From NCBI GenBank assembly GCA_954871525.1, contig OX940864.1:10782001-10846000 (forward strand): a stretch of DNA of 64,000 nt. Reading direction: 5' to 3'. The notes under the pieces were generated by a model. That model ran no database searches and was not told the origin of the DNA. It worked only from the letters and a program-made list of their open reading frames with translations. How positions within the stretch are numbered: position 1 is the first letter of the stretch; the number at the start of each line of letters is the position of its first letter. The translations under genes and the position numbers were made by a program. Of this stretch, positions 57,860 through 64,000 are shown one piece after another. This stretch comes from Parietaria judaica. Its lineage: Eukaryota > Streptophyta > Magnoliopsida > Rosales > Urticaceae.

Positions 57860-58689
57860 AATCCTTTTTTTTTCATTTTAATTCCTTTAGTAAATCTCCA
57901 GAGTCCTTTTAATCCGGCCCCGAAAACATTGGACATTAGAATCCAACAAGGGTGAGGAAATAGCCAGTCTAAGATTAAACACATCGATATTGAATACAAA
58001 TTCAAACGGTAAAAACTGATTTTACATAATAGAAACAGAATACTCGGACATCATTTTATAGTGATTCAGTTCTATAAAATAAAAATAAAAAAAATTGTCG
58101 AATCTCAAATATCATGTGACCTAACATTTATTTTTAGGTTGTGTATTGAATTTGACATATAAAATAATTCAACAATTTACCAGCTTCTCTCTTATAATAC
58201 TTATCAATTTCTTGCTTAATATGTTTGTAAAGTTTTAATTTGTTTTGGTTGTATTCTGTGTAGCGGTAAACTCGGTTAAAAAATTGATTTTACCTCTTCC
58301 AGATCCTCTTAAGATTAATTTGAAGCGGTAAACTCGGTTAAAAATTTGATTTTACCTCTTCCAGATCTTCTAAACATAAGTAGTTTTGCTTTACGAAAAT
58401 AAAATGCAGTATATTCAATCTAGTATTATTAAAATACCATATACCACCTCGAACACGCAAAACGACATCTCACAATTAAATCCAACAATAAACGACAGTC
58501 GTATATTGAAAGCTTGAGAATATTTCTATGCTGTGTATTATCAATAAACAAATTAATTATAACCACCAAAAATTTTTGGCCACTGCCATTCAACAAAACT
58601 AGCCGTAGCCACAATGTTACATAATAGCGAGACAAACATTTGTCTTGCCCCGCAAGCAATCTCTAAGTCAGAATATGCATCTTTCTTTT
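57860..58689. other. 3' flank of the RRP12-like gene
   Basis: Non-coding and parental to the duplicated flanks at 29980-31230 and 35450-36000. Contains a local duplication of GGTAAACTCGGTTAAAAATTTGATTTTACCTCTTCCAGAT (about 58265 and 58325). Confidence 0.6.
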
Positions 58690-61600
58690 CTATTTCCTCC
58701 CGTGGTCCTTACTATTACCAAATTTGGAAGCGTGGGTCGGTTTTCTAGTGACACCGCCTTTCGCGTCAAAGTTCATTTTCCTCTTTGCTCCACTCCAGGG
58801 TCCTTTATTGAAATTCGCTCTGCTTGGTTTTCTTGTATCTAATTGGCCCTTGGTGAATTTCTTCTTTCCGAATTGCCCCGCTCCGAAATCTCTCCTTTCA
58901 TTGCTGGCATTAGAAGAGATGTTTGAGTCCTTTGAGCCAAAGCTGTTCTTGTAACTCTCATCCATTCTTTTTCTGTGTTTGAATGAACCGGCCTTATGAG
59001 ATTCTATGTCTGATGCCTTGCGTTTCCCGTTCTCCGGTCTGAAAAAAAAAAAAAAAAAAAAACACACACACACGAGTGGGTATGGACACAAAGAAAAGAG
59101 CCACGATATACATAACGTTTACGAGTAATTAGCAGTAATACTCCCTGATCTTTCGAGGGAGAGCAGTTTGTGTTCTTAATTTTATTTGTGGTTATATATT
59201 CCATTATAAAAGTTCATCTGCTGCCTTTTCGAAGTTTAGGGTATTACTGTCACAAATAAAAATCAGGGTACGAAGTCAACATTTATAAGACATAATTGCA
59301 AACTACTCGACATTTATAAAACAAAATCCTACCTAGCCGTAGCTTTTTCCTCGTTTGTTGTCTGCTTGTCACCATCATTACCATCCTTCGACTTAGAATG
59401 GTTTTGGCGGCTCTGCAATAAAATGGGATAGTTTAACATAATTTATTTTAAGATAATTAAAAAACAATACATTATCGAGCAGTTAACAAATTAAGAAAGT
59501 GGAATTATACCTCAATGACAGACTTGACGAAACCTTTGTATTTATCGGGAGTTAGTGACTCAACTGCCGGAATACCACATTTCCGTATCAAGACTTCCAT
59601 TATGATTGTGACCTAAACGACAAATATTAGAGAATTAATAAGCAATTTGAACCTTTGATAAATGGAGTAAAATTCGAAACTTGCCTTTGATCTGAATATT
59701 AGAGAATTAATAAGCAATTTGAACCTTTGATAAATGGAGTAAAATTCGAAACTTGCCTTTGATCTGAAATGGTTTCGTGAAACAGAAGACCAAGGTAGGA
59801 CTTTAGCAACGATGCTCGAAAGAAGATTCTGCAAATCCTGAGCTTGCAAGGCACACACTAGCACTTTCACAAACCCTAAAGCAGCCTGTTATATACACAG
59901 CATACAATCTCTTAGTACCCAAGTAAAAAAAAGATAATTTTCTGGTTTACATGTGTTATGGTCCCATTCTAGAGCCGGTGAAACTATTTTTCCCTGTGTA
60001 ATTTTGTGGAACAATCCTCGACTACCGAATGTATGGAATAAAAAGTAATATCCTCATATTACATGGTATCGGTATTCGGTAGAGGTATACGGCATATCTG
60101 TAGCATCTAATATTTAATTCAATGTTTATAATACTTCCCTATTTCATTACATTGCTTAAGCTCTCTTAAATAAGACCTAGCATTACACCTTATTAGTAAG
60201 CCGGGCCCAAAACCAAACATAATTATATAACAAGACATAAGTATTATTAAGCTAAATGAACATAGATAAATCATATAAAGTAATGTCTGTAACAAAACAG
60301 TACTAACTTTTATAACTTCAAGAGACCGGCCTTGAAGTAGAGACAGAAGCGTGGGGATCAGGTCGGGCACCGAAAGAGAAATATTCGCATCCGTGTATAT
60401 TAATACCGAAAGCACGGAAATTGCTCCACTCTTTATGTGAGGTGATGCACCAGTAAGATAACCCATTATCTGAATTATATTAATACATGAGTTAGTATGC
60501 GGTGATTGTAAAGGAGCCAGCGACATAATGATCGGACTGACATAAACGATTTGAGAGGTGGAGCGTTCTCTCTTTCTGCATTAAAGAAAACCCTACTGTG
60601 TAATACAATTATGTTACCAGGAATTGATTAAACACAAACCATGGTAATTAGTTTCTGATAAGGCGCTTCAAGGGAATCGGAATCGGAACATGGCATATCT
60701 CGCAAACTGGAACTTGTCTTTATGAGTACATCATAAGCTTCCTTCCTTGTATCTTCGTCCTTGGCCTAAATCGTTGATGTAAACAATAAAAAAAATAAAG
60801 GAACGTAAATATTTGATAAGTTTAAATAAAAATTTATCAGAGCCGGGCAAGTAGAGTAGGTTTAAATAAGAAAGTATTAAGAATAAATAAACCACACGTA
60901 AAACCAACAAAATTTTGATTTAGTTCTTACATCCTTCAATGTGAGTATAATCTCATTGACAATGAGAAACACCTTTGTATTTCCTTCTTCCGAGTCTACC
61001 TACACGTACAATCAACAAAATTAAACCTATCCAAAATATAGCAAAAATAATATGACAAATCGCGACAACAGAGTCAAAGAGGTTCATTCCTTCATATAAT
61101 TAATTATGCAGGTATTTAGTCTACGAAGTGGTTATTAAAAGTGTTCAGTAAGATCTACCAAGAAAAAATAATTGAACAATGGATAGGCTCAACGTGCAAT
61201 AATAAGGTTTTGTTTATTCATTATATATGGCAATAAGCTATATAATTACTAAATTATACGGCTATGATCATGAAGGTACTGCTTTCTTTCTCTTTTAGTT
61301 TTAGTCTAATAAATTATTATCTTAAGTCTACATTGTTAGGATCAGCTCGATTTTCTTTGAATAAAAAGTTTAGTTACATTCCAGATTAATTAATATTTTT
61401 TTTTCTTTTTTAAGTTAAACTTGACAGTGGTTTTAAAGAAAATTCATTCATTAATATAAAAAAATATTTGATATTATTCTACTTGTGAAAAACAAATTAA
61501 TCATGCTCAAGAAGACTAGGCCTCACCTTCAATATGTGAACCATTAAAGAGTGGAAACATGCGAAGCGGCTCCTTAGTGTATCAGTGTCGGAAGGAGCTT

Positions 61601-63970
61601 TAAAGCTAAGAATGAGATCAACAAGCTCAATGGATCGGGAAGAAAAAAACGAAGCATGATCCTGCACATTCATTTCCGAAAAAGGTGTATAAGAAATTCA
61701 ATTCATTTGTTAAAATAACGCATTATGATTTAGTGATACCAAATTAATGATAACAAATAACCAACCTCCAGAATTTTGCTTAGAGTATAATATGCTTGTT
61801 GGTGACCAGTCCCATCGGTAGCCTAGGTACCCATAAAATATTAATTATCACGGTATTTAATATAAATGCAGGTATTTGATTTCAATCTCATACCTGAAAA
61901 CTATATTTTATAAAGTTATAGACAAGATCAATAAGGTCGTCTTTGGCTCCTTCAACAAGAGACGATGCAAGCTCCATGATAATCCATCTGTAAAAATGAA
62001 ACCGTAAGACTTCATTTTTTTTCTTTATTTGCCGACAAAATAAGTGACAATAATAATAAGTCACTTTAAAAAGCAGCAATATTTCAATTTCTATAAATAC
62101 CTAGTGGCGTCTTTTTTTATCTTATTCAAAGTCCGCTGAACTTCATCAACCAATTCATCTTGATTCTCGTGATCTCCAAACTCACCACTATCGTTAATAA
62201 ACTTATAACGCTCAAACAATGACATGAGAATCTCTTTCGTCTTAGTTGAATCTGTAATACAAGCCAAGCATCCAATAGCGTCCTGTAAACGAGAAGGATT
62301 CTTAAAAACACTATTCAAAATAAAATAAAATAAAATAAAAAGAAACAACAATATAATTGGTATCTAAAGGGAGGTTACAATGCACAGACAGGAAACGGTT
62401 TAAGAATAGCCCTCTTAAAAACACTATATTAAAACAAATTATCAATTAAATAATATAGATTCACTATGAATCATCTTTAGAGCCACTTAAATATATACCA
62501 ACTAAATTCATAGTAGTAGTTGTTGGAACTTGGAGTTTTCAACCAGATTCGAAGCAGAGAAGGACTATCAGTTATTTTCTCCAGTACCGGTTACCAGTTT
62601 TATTAATTTTCATTTTATTTTTAACAATAGTTTAGATAGTAAACGTTATTTTTCATTTAAAAATGTTATTATGATGTAGATCTGTTATTTTATTTTTATT
62701 AATTTACATATTCCATGAAAACTGATTTGAGATAGAAACAGATTCGATTTAAGTTTTAAAAACCCAAAAAACCGGAAACAGCTATGGATTACACCCTACT
62801 TGAAATGAAAGAAGGAAATGAGAGGAAAACCTTTAAATATAAACGCTTTGCGGGTTCAGAATCAATAAATAACTCTGTCAGAGCCTCAAGTAATGCAGTG
62901 GAATGTGACGCTAACGCCTTCATATTTTTCGATGCAATTTTCTTTGAATAAGTGGGTAGACTGTCGCACTCTATCAACGCTCCTCTTACTTCGAAGGGCT
63001 TCAATTCAGCGCCTTTGCATTGATTTACAAGAACCTTTCGAAAAAGGAGAGAGACATGGAGTTTAAAATAAATCAGCACAAAACAATCTTATAACTTGAA
63101 CTTGAAGAGTACAAAGGGATAACTTTCTACCTGCAAGGAAATGGCAACATTTTCATGCATTGAAGAGGAGTCTTTCTTCTTAAGAAACTTGAGTAGAACT
63201 TTAGTGAGAGGTCCGATATTTTGATACAGATCGGTCGGATACCGGCAGAACGCAGGGAGTAACCCCCAGAGGCTATTAGCATGGTCCTGAAGATCTCGAC
63301 CAATCGGTGTCCTTTTAACTGGAAGAAATCAGGGGTAAATTTGAGAAGAGAAAAAAATTATATTATTATTATTATTATTATTTTATAGCAATTATAATCA
63401 AGAAATATATATATAGAACAAAGTAGTTATGCATAAAAATTTGGAAGGAAAAACACCAAAAAAACTACCTAAAAGCCTATATTAATCATAAATAAAAGTT
63501 AAAACAATTGATTATATATTAAATATAATTATTATATTTTTTTAACAATTAAGTTAATAACATAGACCAAAATCAAAATCTACAAAATAAAAAAAAAATA
63601 TCCAAATAAAAGATAATGTGGAAGAACAACGTAAAAACAGGAAAACCGTTACCATACAATTTAAATGGTAACATTATTATTGGAATTGTTTACCTTTTGC
63701 CGCAATAAAGCGGTGAACCATGAAGGATAAGAACATTCGAGATAAGATTAAGGAAGTACCTTGGCGACTGGCTTCTCGAAATGACTTTGCAAGTCGCAAG
63801 ATGTGTTTCATGTAATAGTCTAATGATGCTCCAATTACATAGTTCTTTAATATGGGCACCAACCATACATTTGAGCAAGTTAACTCCTCAGCACTAAGAC
63901 TTATAGGCAAGTCGATGAGAATTTTTTCCGGTCCCATAGCAATCACAGCAGATCCAATACAGTTTTCGAC
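58690..63970 (-). CDS. RRP12: RRP12-like ribosome-biogenesis protein, C-terminal 695 aa (5' part beyond the window)
   Basis: Predicted nucleolar HEAT/ARM-repeat protein; in yeast Rrp12 assists maturation and nuclear export of pre-ribosomal subunits. Fourteen exons join in frame: 63760-63970, 63131-63318, 62831-63034, 62101-62282, 61894-61987, 61766-61822, 61527-61661, 60931-60999, 60640-60765, 60308-60469, 59757-59885, 59511-59612, 59333-59412, 58690-59038. Recognisable family stretches: AVIAMGPEKILIDLPISL, LWGLLPAFCRYPTD, ASPHIKSGAISVLSVLIY, IIMEVLIRKCGIPAVESLTP. The tail is Lys/Arg/Ser/Gly-rich (HRKRMDESYKNSFG…), typical of nucleolar proteins. The intron after exon 59757-59885 has a GC donor (AAG|GCAAGT), duplicated within a 72-bp tandem repeat. 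The N-terminal part, including most of the NUC173 region, lies outside. Pieces of the last exon and 3' flank were copied into the OMT array. Confidence 0.9.
59136..59252. repeat. Small inverted-repeat element in the last RRP12-like intron
   Basis: CAGTAATACTCCCTGATCTTTCGA at the left is mirrored by TTCGAAGTTTAGGGTATTACTG at the right, resembling 13690-13930. Homology of the duplicated copy at 42384 to this intron stops at this element's left end. Confidence 0.5.
59624..59767. repeat. 72-bp tandem duplication across an exon-intron boundary of the RRP12-like gene
   Basis: ATATTAGAGAATTAATAAGC… through …CTTGCCTTTGATCTGA occurs at 59624 and 59696. Each copy contains the last bases of exon 59757-59885 and its GC splice donor, so the transcript carries two equivalent donors 72 nt apart. 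Confidence 0.9.
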
Positions 63971-64000
63971 CTGAATACAAAAAAAAAAAAACATTAATAC

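Overview
The window is nuclear DNA of a flowering plant, most likely a eudicot. It is AT-rich, its genes carry many GT-AG introns, and it is densely packed with plant transposons. Nothing bacterial, organellar or viral is present apart from retrotransposon remains. All supported protein genes lie on the minus strand.

Left part (1-17,300). A non-autonomous hAT element (17-1328) and a 1-kb element holding a broken BIG GRAIN 1-like gene piece precede two intact conserved genes. The first is an AP2-type transcription factor of the WRI2/At2g41710 type (5385-8812, 8 exons including a 9-nt one). The second is a P-class pentatricopeptide repeat protein of the EMB2654/At2g41720 type (11529-17257, 10 exons). 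Their Arabidopsis counterparts have consecutive locus numbers, so this looks like conserved synteny.

Middle part (18,100-45,400). A tandem array of four COMT-like O-methyltransferase (OMT) copies, each with a 768-nt first exon and a 306-nt second exon where complete. Copy A is a lone broken exon 2. Copy B has a frameshift and carries a 4.9-kb LTR element (large retrotransposon derivative) 107 bp before its start codon. Copy C is intact. Copy D is intact but changed at the exon junction. Upstream of copies B and C lie pieces of the 3' end of the RRP12-like gene, so the unit that was duplicated was 'OMT plus the tail of its neighbour'.

Right part (45,400-64,000). The region upstream of copy D holds a solo LTR, two MITEs (one a near-perfect 1-kb palindrome), a hAT transposase fragment and a decayed Ty3/gypsy element nested in a larger terminal-inverted-repeat (TIR) element. 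The C-terminal 695 codons of the RRP12-like ribosome-biogenesis gene follow (58690-63970), continuing past the right edge.

The three conserved genes have housekeeping or regulatory roles (transcription, plastid RNA processing, ribosome assembly) with no evident link to each other or to the OMTs, which would act in specialised metabolism. I found no undescribed enzyme system. The most unusual content is structural: a transposon family that appears to have captured host gene pieces (BIG GRAIN 1-like, FPA-like), insertions dated by paralogous empty sites inside the array, two candidate GC-AG introns, and a micro-inversion in a duplicated gene fragment.
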